Source: Pelolinea sp.
Lineage (GTDB): Bacteria > Chloroflexota > Anaerolineae > Anaerolineales > Anaerolineaceae
Reading direction: 5' to 3'
Assembly: GCA_012797975.1 (NCBI GenBank)
Contig: JAAZOD010000012.1
Span: 123,204 to 187,203 of the forward strand
DNA: 64,000 nt
Each line of letters opens with the position of its first letter. The stretch's first letter is position 1. The position numbers were made by a program, and so were the translations under genes. Shown one piece after another: positions 44,988-54,294 of the stretch. The notes beneath the pieces are model-generated. The model made no database searches. It was not told the origin of the DNA and worked only from the letters and a program-made list of their open reading frames with translations.

Positions 44988-45022
44988 CTTTAGCTGTCAT
45001 CATTCATTCAAGAGAGGTGCTT

Positions 45023-46480
45023 ATGGTTGTAAAGAAAGTTGGAAATGCCAGCCAGCACGGGAGGACTCTCGTGATGAAGTTCGGGGGTACTTCAGTTGGC
45101 AGCAGCCAGGCCATCCGGCAGGCTGCGAATATTGTTCAAGGGGAAGTCTCTCGCTGGGATAATCTGGCGGTGGTGGTATCGGCCATGAGTGGGGTTACCG
45201 ATGCACTGATCTGCTGTGCCCAAACCGCGGTGATGGGAAATGTGGATCAGTATGAAGAAATCATCACCGCTCTTTATGAAAAACATGCCGGTGCAATCGA
45301 TGAGTTGCTGATCTTCGATGAGAAAAGAAAGCGGCTTCTGTTGGACCTGGATGGTCTTTTCGAAACCCTGCAAACCCTGTGCCGTGGGATCCACATCATG
45401 GGGGAATTGACCCCACGCGGTATGGACGCGGTTGTATCGTTGGGCGAGCGTATGAACAGCCGTTTGTTCAGCACAGTGCTGCAGCAGCAGGGAATACACA
45501 GCCAACCTCTGGATGCCACCTGCCTTATCGTGACGGATTCATCCTTTCAACATGCCCAGCCGATCATGGATGCCACCCGCATGAAAACCAGCGAAACCCT
45601 TAATCCTTTATTCCAGGAGAAGATCATCCCGGTGATAACCGGATTCATTGCGGCGACGGAAGAAGGTATCACCAGTACCTTGGGTAGAGGAGGCAGCGAT
45701 TATACGGCTGCCATATTGGGGGATTGCCTGGACGCGGAAGAAGTGTGGACTTGGACGGATGTGGATGGGGTGATGACCGCTGACCCGCGCATTGTGTCCG
45801 ATGCCAGGTTCATTCCCGAGGTTTCGTACAGCGAAATTGCGGAGATGGCATATTTTGGTGCCAAGGTACTGCATCCCAAGACCATCCGTCCGGTGGTGGA
45901 AAGAAATATCCCGCTGTGGGTGAAGAATACCTTCAATCCCGCCTGTCCCGGAACACGCATCGATGGAACTCATCGCGCCGGTGATGGCCATATTACCGCT
46001 GTCACCGCCATCCGCGGCCTCAGTCTGGTTACGGTAGAAGGACATGGCATGCTGGGGGTGCCGGGAATCGCAGCGCGCACCTTTGCGGCGGTGGCCAGCC
46101 ATGATGCCAGTGTGCTGATGATCTCCCAATCCTCCTCTGAGCAATCCATTTGCTTCGTCATTCCCTCCGAAGCTGTAGCGCAGGTGATCGAGGATATTGA
46201 GGAAGAGATGGCGTTGGAACTGGCGCGCCATGACATCGACCGGGTGTGGGCGCAGCCCGACGTGGTCATTGTGACCGCCATCGGTGCGGGGATGCGCCAG
46301 ATCCCGGGCGTCTCGGCACGCCTGTTTGGTGCATTGGGAAAAGAAAGGATCAATGTGATCGCCATTGCGCAGGGTTCATCGGAATACAGTATTTCGGTGG
46401 TGGTCGATGCAGCGGATGCCGATCGTGCGGTTCGAAAAATCCATGAGGAGGTGATCATCAATGGATCAAAGAAAGAATAA
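45023..46480 (+). CDS. lysC: Aspartate kinase (monofunctional, two ACT domains)
   Basis: A 485-residue kinase phosphorylating L-aspartate in the first step of Thr/Met/Lys synthesis. TLVMKFGGTSVGSSQAIRQAA is the N-terminal signature; ITGFIAATEEGITSTLGRGGSDYTAAIL is the nucleotide/substrate site. The C-terminal two ACT domains (VTVEGHGMLGVPGIAARTF, VTAIGAGMRQIPGVSARLFGAL) provide feedback inhibition. It resembles the ThrA/LysC-III class but has no homoserine dehydrogenase fusion. The ATG at 45023 has AGAGAGG five bases upstream. Expression should be set by the attenuator in front. Confidence 0.92.
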   Translation: MVVKKVGNASQHGRTLVMKFGGTSVGSSQAIRQAANIVQGEVSRWDNLAVVVSAMSGVTDALICCAQTAVMGNVDQYEEIITALYEKHAGAIDELLIFDEKRKRLLLDLDGLFETLQTLCRGIHIMGELTPRGMDAVVSLGERMNSRLFSTVLQQQGIHSQPLDATCLIVTDSSFQHAQPIMDATRMKTSETLNPLFQEKIIPVITGFIAATEEGITSTLGRGGSDYTAAILGDCLDAEEVWTWTDVDGVMTADPRIVSDARFIPEVSYSEIAEMAYFGAKVLHPKTIRPVVERNIPLWVKNTFNPACPGTRIDGTHRAGDGHITAVTAIRGLSLVTVEGHGMLGVPGIAARTFAAVASHDASVLMISQSSSEQSICFVIPSEAVAQVIEDIEEEMALELARHDIDRVWAQPDVVIVTAIGAGMRQIPGVSARLFGALGKERINVIAIAQGSSEYSISVVVDAADADRAVRKIHEEVIINGSKKE

Positions 46481-47522
46481 GATTCCCGTGGCGGTGCTGG
46501 GAGCTACCGGTGCTGTTGGGCAGCGTTTTGTCCAATTGCTGGCTGACCATCCCTGGTTTGAGCTTACCGCCGTGGCCGCATCGGAGCGCAGCAGCCATAA
46601 ACGCTATGCGGATGCATGTGGTTGGCATCTCAATGATGCCATGCCTGAAATGGTGCGTGAGATGCAGGTGCTGCCGGTGGAGCCAGGATTGGATGCATGC
46701 ATCGTTTTTTCAGCGCTGCCGGTGGAGATGGCCCGCCAGATGGAACCACAATTTGCCAAAGCCGGCTACACGGTTTGTTCCAACACCTCTGCCTTTCGCC
46801 TTGATCCCAACGTTCCGGTCATCATTCCCGAGGTGAACGCAGAGCATCTGGCATTGTTGAAAAAACAGAAGGAAGTATATGGTTGGGATGGATTGTTGAT
46901 CACCAGCCCCAATTGCACCACCACGGGTTTTGCGATTCCGTTAAAACCGATCGATACCGCATTCGGTTTAAAGAAGGTGATCGCAGTCAGCATGCAGGCG
47001 GTATCCGGAGCCGGGTACCCGGGGCTTTCCTATCTGGATATTCAGGATAATGTTATCCCCTTTATCCAGGGGGAAGAGGAAAAGATGGAGCGTGAATCGC
47101 GTGCGCTGTTGGGACGCATGGAAGGAAAGCAGCGTGTGGATGCTGATTTCATCCTCAGCGCTCAATCCAATCGCGTGCCGGTTTCCGAAGGGCATACTAT
47201 CTGCCTTTCTCTGGAATTGCAGGCCAAGGCCAGTGTGGGGGAGATCAAAGAAATATTGAGCGATTTTCGCAGCCCCATCTACCGGCCCGGTTTGCCCAGT
47301 ATGCCGCGTTTTCCCATTCTGGTTCGTGAAGAACCCGACCGGCCGCAGCCGCGCAAAGATCGCGGTGCCGGGGATGGAATGCAGGTATCGGTGGGGCGCA
47401 TCCGGCCTTGCCCTGTGCTGGATGTGCGCATGGTTTCTGTGGTCCACAACACCCTGAGGGGAGCCGCCAAAGGTGCGGTTCTGAATGCCGAACTGCTGGT
47501 GGCGGAGGGCTTGGTATCATGA
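46461..47522 (+). CDS. asd: Aspartate-semialdehyde dehydrogenase (archaeal/fungal-like branch)
   Basis: A 353-residue NADP-dependent enzyme making aspartate semialdehyde. GATGAVGQRFVQLLADHPWF is the Rossmann site and the catalytic Cys152 lies in ITSPNCTTTGFAIPL. SMQAVSGAGYPG and VSEGHTICLSLEL complete the active site. The overall pattern is closer to the archaeal/yeast ASADH branch than to the enterobacterial one. It overlaps the aspartate kinase gene by 20 bases and the next gene by 4, so translation is coupled. Confidence 0.9.
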   Translation: MDQRKNKIPVAVLGATGAVGQRFVQLLADHPWFELTAVAASERSSHKRYADACGWHLNDAMPEMVREMQVLPVEPGLDACIVFSALPVEMARQMEPQFAKAGYTVCSNTSAFRLDPNVPVIIPEVNAEHLALLKKQKEVYGWDGLLITSPNCTTTGFAIPLKPIDTAFGLKKVIAVSMQAVSGAGYPGLSYLDIQDNVIPFIQGEEEKMERESRALLGRMEGKQRVDADFILSAQSNRVPVSEGHTICLSLELQAKASVGEIKEILSDFRSPIYRPGLPSMPRFPILVREEPDRPQPRKDRGAGDGMQVSVGRIRPCPVLDVRMVSVVHNTLRGAAKGAVLNAELLVAEGLVS

Positions 47523-48652
47523 AATGTTACGGACTTGCTTCTCTATCTGACTTTTTGGGTGAGTATATCGTTTACCGCAGTTTAAATGCCGTGGATGAAC
47601 GCCTACCGCGCCTGAAAGAAATTTGTGCGAACCTGGGGATTTCCAATGGGGCTGCTCCGCGCAAGACATCGCTGGATTATGCGCGGGTGATCGCATATTT
47701 ACTAAATGAAGCCCAGCGAATGGACGGAAAGAAAACACGGCTGGAACGCGTCATTTATGTTGGTGATACGCGCATGAATGATGGATCGGCTTTCCGCAAT
47801 ATCTGTGCGGTGGGGAACTGGCAGGGCATTGCCTTGATCACCAGCGAAGATCAGGAACTGACCAATCTTGAAATGGAAATGGACCCGCATACGGTCTTGG
47901 TTTTGAATAATCATTGGGTTAACCTGCGGGTATTCAAATCTCTGGCGCAGGTCAAGGGAATCGAAATTGACGAGCAGACTGCGGTTTTGATCGATGTGGA
48001 TAAGACCGCTTTGGGTGCGCGCGGACGTAACGATAAGGTCATTGACCAGGCACGTATCACGGCAGCGCAGGGCACCTTGCAGAATATTCTGGGGACTGAT
48101 TTCCGTTCCGATAAGTTTCTGCATGCCTATCACACGCTCAACCAACCTGCCTTCCATTCCTTCACTGCAGATAATCAAGATTACCTGGTTTACATTTGCC
48201 TCATCCTGGGGTGCGGCTTATTCCGGTTGCCTGAGCTTCAAGCTGCCGTTCAAACAGGGACCTTTTCATCCTTTGAAGTGTTTCTGGAACTGGTCCACGG
48301 TCAAATGGATGAACTGCCGCAAAATGTCAAAAAAGTCCATCAGGATGTGCGCGATCGGGTACGGGCTGGCGACGCCACACCCTTCAAAAATTTTCGCCAG
48401 GCGGAATATTCCGCCACTGTGGCAACAATGGGTCAGCTCTCGGAAAGTTCTCCGATCGAAGAGTTGCTGCAGAAAGAGATCATTATTACACGCGAAGTGC
48501 AGGAGTTTGCCGAAGATAGCGCTCATTGCGGAGCGCTGGTTTTTGGCCTTTCGGACAAGCCGGATGAGGCAACCATATTGTTCGGTTCTGATGTGCACCC
48601 GCTGCACCGTGTTCAAACCCATGTGGTGGGAGGGTTCAATGAACGAAAATAG
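47519..48652 (+). CDS. Unknown HAD-like protein in the threonine operon (apparently permuted motifs)
   Basis: A 377-residue protein I cannot assign. Two HAD-superfamily motifs are visible but in inverted order. A motif-IV-like VGDTRMND (81-88), preceded by basic residues (KK at 71-72) that suit motif III, comes first. A motif-I-like DxDxT (LIDVDKT, Asp159/Asp161/Thr163) comes after it. That order suggests circular permutation of the HAD core, or two half-domains. The C-terminal half is helical with [21 protein letters not shown]. The start overlaps the asd stop (ATGA) and its own 3' end overlaps thrC by 14 bases. The operon lacks homoserine dehydrogenase and homoserine kinase; a link to the missing phosphorylation step is speculative. 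Confidence 0.65.
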   Translation: MKCYGLASLSDFLGEYIVYRSLNAVDERLPRLKEICANLGISNGAAPRKTSLDYARVIAYLLNEAQRMDGKKTRLERVIYVGDTRMNDGSAFRNICAVGNWQGIALITSEDQELTNLEMEMDPHTVLVLNNHWVNLRVFKSLAQVKGIEIDEQTAVLIDVDKTALGARGRNDKVIDQARITAAQGTLQNILGTDFRSDKFLHAYHTLNQPAFHSFTADNQDYLVYICLILGCGLFRLPELQAAVQTGTFSSFEVFLELVHGQMDELPQNVKKVHQDVRDRVRAGDATPFKNFRQAEYSATVATMGQLSESSPIEELLQKEIIITREVQEFAEDSAHCGALVFGLSDKPDEATILFGSDVHPLHRVQTHVVGGFNERK

Positions 48653-49949
48653 CTGGTTGGAGTGCATTCGTGGCTGCGGGGTAAGGCATGCCGTTGATGA
48701 GGTGGTCTATCATTGCGAACAGTGCGGGGGATTGCTGGATGTGGTGCATGACACGGAAGCGCTTCTTCAGCATTCTGCACAGGAGTGGAAAGATCTTTTT
48801 GATGGACGAACGCTCCTGCGGACCGGCATTTATGCCAGCGGAGTGTGGGCGAAAAAGGAATGGGTCTGTCCCCAAATTCCGGATGATACCGTCGTTTCCT
48901 TTAATGAAGGGAATACCCCACTGGTTTCCGCCCGCCTGCTCGGAAGACAGATCGGGATTCCTGATTTATGGGTGAAGCAGTGCGGAAACAGCCATACGGG
49001 CTCTTTCAAAGATTTGGGCATGACCGTGCTGGTATCGATGGTGAATGCCATGATCAGGAGGGGAAAACCCATCAAAGCGGTTGCTTGTGCTTCCACCGGT
49101 GATACCTCGGCAGCGCTGGCGGCGTATGCTGCAGCCGCCGGAATCCCTGCCATCATCCTCTTGCCACGCAATAAAGTGTCGCCTGAACAGCTCATCCAAC
49201 CGCTTGCCAATGGGGCAAAGGTGCTGGCGCTGGACGCTGATTTCGATGGCTGCATGCGGGTGGTGCAGGAATTGGCACAGGATCCCTCTATTTATCTGGC
49301 GAACTCCATGAATTCCTTGCGCATGGAGGGGCAGAAGACGGTGGGTATCGAAATTGTGCAGCAGTTTGGCTGGCAGGTGCCTGATTGGATCATCCTGCCG
49401 GCTGGAAATTTGGGAAATGTGAGCGCTTTGGGAAAAGGGCTATTGTTGATGTTCGAATTGGGATTGATCGATCGTCTGCCGCGCATTGCCTGTGCCCAGG
49501 CACAAAATGCCAATCCTTTCTATTTGGCGTTCAAAAATGGATTTTCGAGTTACCAGCCGGTGGTTGCCAAAACAAGCATGGCCAGTGCTATTCAGATCGG
49601 TGCTCCGGTGAGCTATGAACGGGCAGTGAAGGTGATGCACCGTTTTGAGGGTGTGGTGGAACAGGTCAGCGAGGAAGAGCTGGCAAATATGTGCGCGCTG
49701 GCTGACCGCAATGGGCTGTATTGCTGCCCTCAAACCGGTGTGGCGCTAGGCGTAGCTCAGAAATTGGCTGCGCAACATGTGATCGAGGCCAATGAGCGGG
49801 TGGTGGTCATTTCTACCGCGAATGGATTGAAATTCTCCCAGATGAAGACAGCTTATCATGCAGGCGGGTTGAAGGATATTCAAGCGCACTATGTCAACGC
49901 GCCCATCGAGATTGAGGCCGATGTGCGGGCAGTGCTGCGCTGCCTGTAG
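48639..49949 (+). CDS. thrC: Threonine synthase
   Basis: A 436-residue PLP enzyme converting O-phosphohomoserine to threonine. The N-terminus carries a zinc-ribbon-like Cys set (Cys9, Cys13, Cys26, Cys29), as in the class with an N-terminal rubredoxin-like segment. [13 protein letters not shown] holds the PLP lysine Lys124. [18 protein letters not shown] and [14 protein letters not shown] bind phosphate and PLP. The start at the ATG at 48639 overlaps the previous gene and has GGGAGGG upstream. It ends the threonine operon. No homoserine kinase is present in the window, so O-phosphohomoserine must come from elsewhere. Confidence 0.92.
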   Translation: MNENSWLECIRGCGVRHAVDEVVYHCEQCGGLLDVVHDTEALLQHSAQEWKDLFDGRTLLRTGIYASGVWAKKEWVCPQIPDDTVVSFNEGNTPLVSARLLGRQIGIPDLWVKQCGNSHTGSFKDLGMTVLVSMVNAMIRRGKPIKAVACASTGDTSAALAAYAAAAGIPAIILLPRNKVSPEQLIQPLANGAKVLALDADFDGCMRVVQELAQDPSIYLANSMNSLRMEGQKTVGIEIVQQFGWQVPDWIILPAGNLGNVSALGKGLLLMFELGLIDRLPRIACAQAQNANPFYLAFKNGFSSYQPVVAKTSMASAIQIGAPVSYERAVKVMHRFEGVVEQVSEEELANMCALADRNGLYCCPQTGVALGVAQKLAAQHVIEANERVVVISTANGLKFSQMKTAYHAGGLKDIQAHYVNAPIEIEADVRAVLRCL

Positions 49950-50014
49950 ATGATTTCTATTCCTTGATTTCTGGCTATAATGAAAAACAGGTATGCGTTC
50001 AAAAAGGAGGCAGG

Positions 50015-50623
50015 ATGATTGATAATTCGACCAATCCGGTTCCGGTTGCGGATTCGTTTGTGGTCTTTGAAGCCAGGGGGTTTAAGAAGCGGATTCCATG
50101 GAATATACGTTTGAATGAAACGCAAGCGGAATTTTCCTGTCAGGAAGACGAGCGAAAGATCGTGGTTTCGCGCGATACAGCTCGTTCTCAGATCCGATTC
50201 ATGCAAACAGGGCTTATGCTGTCAGAAAGCACCATTGCGACCGTTTCAGGAACCGTGAATCTTGATTTTGGTGGAAATAAGGCGAAACTTGTCAAATGGT
50301 TCCCGCCCATTTCTGGCGAAGAGATTCAAAAAGATTTGCGCGGAATGGGAATTGGCATGATGGTGGTGGGAGTGATTTCCATCCTTTTGAAAAATTTTCT
50401 TGATCCGATCTGGGGAGTGCTGCTCATCCTCTTGGGTATCCTGAATCTGGTCATCAAAAATCGCATCATGTACATTGTGAATGGCATTGCTTTGATCGCG
50501 GTGGGTATTTTCAACATTCTGGCGATCATTACCACTTCGTCGGCTTTCTGGCTGCTGTTCGGGTTCATGCAGATCGGGTGGGGCATTTCAGAGATCAAAA
50601 AATTCAGCCAGGCCAGAGCGTAA
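50015..50623 (+). CDS. Small membrane protein with soluble N-domain
   Basis: A 202-residue protein of unknown function. Residues 1-110 are soluble and strand-rich. Then follow three or four hydrophobic helices (GIGMMVVGVISILL, IWGVLLILLGILNLVI, IMYIVNGIALIAVGIFNILAII, AFWLLFGFMQIGWGI). The ATG at 50015 has AAAGGAGG five bases upstream. It lies 65 bases after thrC in the same direction but need not belong to that operon. No family recognised. Confidence 0.65.
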   Translation: MIDNSTNPVPVADSFVVFEARGFKKRIPWNIRLNETQAEFSCQEDERKIVVSRDTARSQIRFMQTGLMLSESTIATVSGTVNLDFGGNKAKLVKWFPPISGEEIQKDLRGMGIGMMVVGVISILLKNFLDPIWGVLLILLGILNLVIKNRIMYIVNGIALIAVGIFNILAIITTSSAFWLLFGFMQIGWGISEIKKFSQARA

Positions 50624-50722
50624 GGTTTCACAGAAACTTGCACTGCATTATTTAGGTTGCATTATCTCCATCGTAAAGACAATGGATGTGTTTATTATCG
50701 AATATCCATTGCCTTGTTGGCT

Positions 50723-51535
50723 TTATCGTAATAACTTCCTGATATATGCCTTCAAAAAAATGCATGTTGGTACCACAATAAGATATATGATGAAAATGAT
50801 GATGTTTGGTATCATATTAACTCTACCGTTATAAAGCTGTTCTATAAATTCATTACCGCTGAAAACCTTTGTAATAATCCCAGGCAGTAATATGAACGCT
50901 ATTATAATTATCAATGTATAAGCACCGATGCTTTGGTTTGGTTTAAATGCTTTTGAAACCGGTATCACAATAAAGGCAACAAAGAAGATTACTACAAGCA
51001 CATCAATGTCAATGCTTGTTGAGAAGAAGTTTTCCCTGACGTTTTCAAGCCATAAAACGCAGCTTGCCAATAGCGTGAAAATAGCCGAAAACATTATTCC
51101 ATCCAATAAAGTCAATACAGCGATTCGTTCAGGTCGTAAATATGACCTAATTATATTTTCAGCAAACTCAACCGGGCTATTGACAACATTATCAACACTT
51201 TTTTCTGCTTTTTGAGCTGAAATAAGTATATCGAGAATATCCTCCTTGATTTCTTTCTTGCTATTGTTTGAAAGCTGTGAATTCATAACGATATCTCGAA
51301 TAGTTTCGTACTTCTGATAATACTCACTGTTTAACATTTTTTCATACTTATCTTTTCGAATCCTTGAAAAGTACACTGCTAAGACAGCTAAAAGGCTGAT
51401 TAAAATAATCGGTACACGATATGACAAAAACTTGGAATTTGATCCACTGATTCCTGATATGCATACAATCCCTACAATCAAGCATAACGTTATTGCAATT
51501 GAACAAAATATGATAAATTTATCCCGCTTAGTCAT
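50723..51535 (-). CDS. HAAS/DUF1700-like membrane protein paired with PadR
   Basis: A 270-residue protein, AT-rich in base composition compared with its neighbours. Two N-terminal helices are followed by a charged segment (KDKYEKMLNSEYYQKYETIRDIVMNSQLSNNSKKEIKEDILDILISAQ, about 62-110). This resembles the HAAS signalling domain of proteins encoded beside PadR regulators. About four more membrane helices follow. The start is the ATG at 51535, with GGAGG nine bases upstream, overlapping the PadR stop. Likely an effector or sensor in a PadR-controlled envelope response; low-certainty family call. Confidence 0.6.
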   Translation of the reverse strand: MTKRDKFIIFCSIAITLCLIVGIVCISGISGSNSKFLSYRVPIILISLLAVLAVYFSRIRKDKYEKMLNSEYYQKYETIRDIVMNSQLSNNSKKEIKEDILDILISAQKAEKSVDNVVNSPVEFAENIIRSYLRPERIAVLTLLDGIMFSAIFTLLASCVLWLENVRENFFSTSIDIDVLVVIFFVAFIVIPVSKAFKPNQSIGAYTLIIIIAFILLPGIITKVFSGNEFIEQLYNGRVNMIPNIIIFIIYLIVVPTCIFLKAYIRKLLR

Positions 51536-51857
51536 TTTTATCATCCTCCATAATTTTATTGACTATATTTTTTATCCTATCCCATGTATCTTGAAAATCA
51601 TTCAAGCTTTCCTTCCCTTCATTCGTCAAGGAATAGTACTTTCTTGTGGGGCCATAAGGGGAAGGTCTTTTATCTGTTTTAAGAAGCCCTTTGTTTTGAA
51701 GTCTTGCCAATATTGGATATACTGTTGCTTCATTGACGTCAAATCCAACATTGCTTAACATTTCTACCGTTTTATACCCATACATTTCTTCTTGTTCAAG
51801 AATTTTTAAAATACAACCCTCCAAAATCCCTTTAATAATTTGAGTATCGTTATTCAT
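51528..51857 (-). CDS. PadR-family transcriptional regulator
   Basis: A 109-residue PadR regulator. The winged helix is visible in GILEGCILKILEQEEMYGYKTVEMLSNVGFDVNEATVYPILARLQNKGLLKTDKRPSPYGPTRKYYSLTNEG (the YGYE-type and GPxRKYY motifs). The ATG at 51857 has GGGAGG upstream; an earlier TTG/ATG in frame is less likely. It lies between the YhfC-like protease and the membrane protein in one minus-strand operon. It probably represses the promoter at 52739-52767. Confidence 0.85.
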   Translation of the reverse strand: MNNDTQIIKGILEGCILKILEQEEMYGYKTVEMLSNVGFDVNEATVYPILARLQNKGLLKTDKRPSPYGPTRKYYSLTNEGKESLNDFQDTWDRIKNIVNKIMEDDKND

Positions 51858-51886
51858 CAATTCGCCTCCCGTACTAAACATTTCCT

Positions 51887-52699
51887 CTAAAGCGGTTCGT
51901 TGTTTTTATCCATGCTTTTCGCCAATATCGACGGTTTAATAACTAGAGCATAAACCAGCAGAGCAATACCAATAGCCAAGACACAAGCAAAACCTTCTAC
52001 ATAATAAACATTATCAATTATTTTTTTCTGATAAAGTACTGCAACGAATCCAACTATTGAATGTAACCCTACAGCTAAAAAATAAAAGCTCCATTTTTTA
52101 TGTGCAACAGCTCTCAAGACCAACACTGACAAGGAAATTTGAATAATTATTGAAAAAAAACGCTCCATTCCTCCCATAAGAAATTGTAGCGGCGCAGCAT
52201 TGATCAATGTATTAACTAGAGCAGGGGGCATGGATTCGATAATTTTGCTTGCACCCGTGTTTATCATTACTGAAACGAATAAATTTAACGCTGCTGGTAG
52301 CCCCCCAAAGAGTATCGCTTCAAAGCCGCCATGCCCCAAGCCGTAGCAAATACCTGTATTCAAACTTTCATCATTTTTGACATGCAGCAAGTACTTAAAT
52401 CCTATGAACCTGGCTGTCTCCTCAAAAATGCCGGCTACCAATCCAAAATAAAGTATATACAAAACTGGATTCTTATATATTTCTGAGTTCTGTGGAGAGG
52501 AACCGAAAATAAAAAAATGCAGAATTTGTTCCAAAACCAGCACAAAGACAATGAAAAGTACTGTCCCCCACAAAAGTGCTTTAATATTTAACCTCTTACC
52601 CTTTTTAAGATATATGATACCTGCGACTGGGACTCCTGCAGCAAGAATAAAAGAGATTGCCACAAATAGTATGGACATAAAACCTACTTTCTCCGCCAT
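51887..52699 (-). CDS. YhfC-family intramembrane glutamic-type protease
   Basis: A 270-residue membrane protein with seven or eight helices. GIFEETARFIGFKYLL (a Glu-Glu-x-x-Arg motif) and GICYGLGHGGFEAILFG match the YhfC/CAAX-protease-like (Abi) family. Relatives are predicted glutamic-type intramembrane proteases, often in bacteriocin self-immunity or cell-envelope stress. The ATG at 52699 follows AGGAGG by six bases; earlier ATGs in frame lack an SD. It is first in a three-gene AT-rich operon with PadR and a HAAS-like membrane protein. Confidence 0.78.
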   Translation of the reverse strand: MAEKVGFMSILFVAISFILAAGVPVAGIIYLKKGKRLNIKALLWGTVLFIVFVLVLEQILHFFIFGSSPQNSEIYKNPVLYILYFGLVAGIFEETARFIGFKYLLHVKNDESLNTGICYGLGHGGFEAILFGGLPAALNLFVSVMINTGASKIIESMPPALVNTLINAAPLQFLMGGMERFFSIIIQISLSVLVLRAVAHKKWSFYFLAVGLHSIVGFVAVLYQKKIIDNVYYVEGFACVLAIGIALLVYALVIKPSILAKSMDKNNEPL

Positions 52700-52738
52700 T
52701 CGTTTCCTCCTATGCAATGCATAATAGTATGTGCTCTT

Positions 52739-52767
52739 ATTCTATTCGATCTACTATGTATTGTCAA
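52739..52767 (-). promoter_or_regulatory. Promoter of the YhfC/PadR operon
   Basis: On the minus strand TTGACA (plus 52762-52767) and TAGAAT (plus 52739-52744) are separated by 17 bases. An ATAGTA/TACTAT dyad flanks the -10 region and may be a PadR site. Confidence 0.65.
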
Positions 52768-52880
52768 GTAGTTTGATAAAAAATCTTTTCTTTTCGCATA
52801 ACAATCAATATATACCGTCTGGCCTTTGTTCTGCCACATCAATGAACTTGGACGAAGTGGCTCCTTTGTATTTTTCCGAT

Positions 52881-52902
52881 TATAATAATGAACAAACGCT
52901 CA
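52881..52902 (+). promoter_or_regulatory. -10 box and operator A of the amino-sugar locus
   Basis: TATAAT (52881-52886) is followed at 52889-52902 by TGAACAAACGCTCA, a dyad (TGARC..GYTCA). The same 14-base element with one change recurs at 54295-54308. The -35 is not clear. It drives the ChbG gene at 53166, with a leader of about 270 bases. Confidence 0.5.
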
Positions 52903-52983
52903 TTTATATTTTTAAATTGAACAAAAACGGCACATAACTCTTGTGTATATGGCTAAACCAAAAAAAGGATTGGAGGTGGTCCA

Positions 52984-53076
52984 TTGGACTCGAAAGTTTG
53001 GCAGATTCAATACGCGTGGTTTGAATTGGAGATCGTCAGCTTGGTAGAACGGGAATATATCTTGACCGGAAGTTAA
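52984..53076 (+). CDS. Possible 30-residue small ORF
   Basis: A TTG-started frame preceded by GGAGGTGG encodes a 30-residue peptide ending REYILTGS, within the 5' leader of the ChbG gene. It has no recognisable relative. It could be a leader peptide, a decayed gene remnant or chance. The rest of 52768-53165 shows only the operator. Confidence 0.2.
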   Translation: MDSKVWQIQYAWFELEIVSLVEREYILTGS

Positions 53077-53165
53077 AAGACCTTTCGGTTTTACCAGGTA
53101 ATGGGATTATTTTTTAACAATCAACGAATTGTGGATCCTAAACGGACTGGAATAAAAAGGAAAAA

Positions 53166-53960
53166 ATGAAAAAACTAATCGTGGTGGCAGATGATTTTGG
53201 GTTAAGCGAAGCATATAGCATTGGTGCGGTTAAAGCGTACAAGGAAGGAATTGTCACAGTTCTTTCCTTGATGAGCAATATGGAAACTGCGAAATTCGCC
53301 GTCGATCTGAGAAATAAAGAATGTCCCGAGGCTCCTCTGGCTCAACATACCAATTTCGTCCAGGGAAAACCAGTTTCAAATAATGTAAAGAGCATGGTGG
53401 ACGAAAATGGCTATTTCTACCGGTCTACCATGTGGAAATCAGACCATCCCATGGGAGAAAAGGGAAAAGGAACGATTGTTCCCTCTTTTGAGGATGCCAA
53501 GCGCGAAACCATAGCTCAACTTGAACGGCATAAGGAATTGACCGGCTCTTATCCCAATCACTTCGAAGGACACTCCATGGGGAACGAGAATACGCAGCAT
53601 GCGTTCAGAGAGATCATGAAGGAGAAAAGAATTCATGGTATGTGTCAGGAAGAAGAGGATGAGCTGCTGTATTATGGGCATGAGTTGATTATGGGAAATG
53701 AAGCATATATGAAAGCTCTTCATATTGGGATAACCGCAGAACAATTCATGGATGATATTTGTGGGATCCTTTCCAGTCCCTATGAGTACAATATTGTCCA
53801 TTTTCATCCTGGTTATTTGGATGCTTATGTCATTGATCATTCTACCCTTACCATTCCACGCGTGCGTGATGTACAGACGTTAACGGATCCTCGTGTGAAG
53901 AAATGGATCGACCAGAACAATATTGAGCTGGTGGATTTCGGAGCCCTCTATAAAAAATAG
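53166..53960 (+). CDS. ChbG/HpnK-family carbohydrate deacetylase, copy 1
   Basis: A 264-residue YdjC/ChbG deacetylase. The metal motif VVADDFGLSEAYSIGAVKAYKEGIVT is at the N-terminus, His73 in LAQHTNFVQGKPVS is the second ligand, and NHFEGHS is the third region. HFHPGYLD ends the core. ChbG removes an N-acetyl group from phosphorylated chitobiose-like disaccharides in the cytoplasm. It is preceded by the same operator as the mannose-type PTS operon, from which it is separated by a terminator, so the two transcripts share control. Confidence 0.85.
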   Translation: MKKLIVVADDFGLSEAYSIGAVKAYKEGIVTVLSLMSNMETAKFAVDLRNKECPEAPLAQHTNFVQGKPVSNNVKSMVDENGYFYRSTMWKSDHPMGEKGKGTIVPSFEDAKRETIAQLERHKELTGSYPNHFEGHSMGNENTQHAFREIMKEKRIHGMCQEEEDELLYYGHELIMGNEAYMKALHIGITAEQFMDDICGILSSPYEYNIVHFHPGYLDAYVIDHSTLTIPRVRDVQTLTDPRVKKWIDQNNIELVDFGALYKK

Positions 53961-53988
53961 ATGGGAACACAATTCAAGTAAAACATGG

Positions 53989-54045
53989 AACCATTTCCAA
54001 AGATCCTGGTCAATTCCTGAGCGAGGAAATGGTTTCTTGTTTTTC
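53989..54045 (+). terminator. Rho-independent terminator after ChbG copy 1
   Basis: AACCATTTCC and GGAAATGGTT form a 10-bp stem with a 26-base loop, followed by TCTTGTTTTTC. Confidence 0.65.
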
Positions 54046-54251
54046 ATCTACCTTATCTATGTGTGAGGATCGGTTGGATGTCCCAGGTTTTTCATGCCAT
54101 CGGTAGACGTTGCGAGGATAAGTGCGAACAGCCGGTGCGTGTTAAGCATCAATATATCCGCAGTGAATCCTGTGGCAGAAAGGCGATTGGCAGGGGACAG
54201 TGTGCAACCATTCAATTTGAACTGATTGATTCAAAACATTCCAATTCATTC

Positions 54252-54279
54252 TTGATTAATTCAATTTTTACATTATAAT
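54252..54279 (+). promoter_or_regulatory. Promoter of the mannose-type PTS operon
   Basis: TTGATT (54252-54257) and TATAAT (54274-54279) are separated by 16 bases, with operator B 15 bases downstream. Confidence 0.6.
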
Positions 54280-54294
54280 GAAGCAGTATATTGA

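Noticed and set aside
47994..48638. Long N-terminal extension of threonine synthase
   Set aside because: It lies in another frame inside the HAD-like gene; the SD and zinc-ribbon start support the ATG at 48639.
54063..54278. 71-residue open frame in the gap before the PTS operon
   Set aside because: No SD, no recognisable family, and it runs through the predicted promoter 54252-54279.
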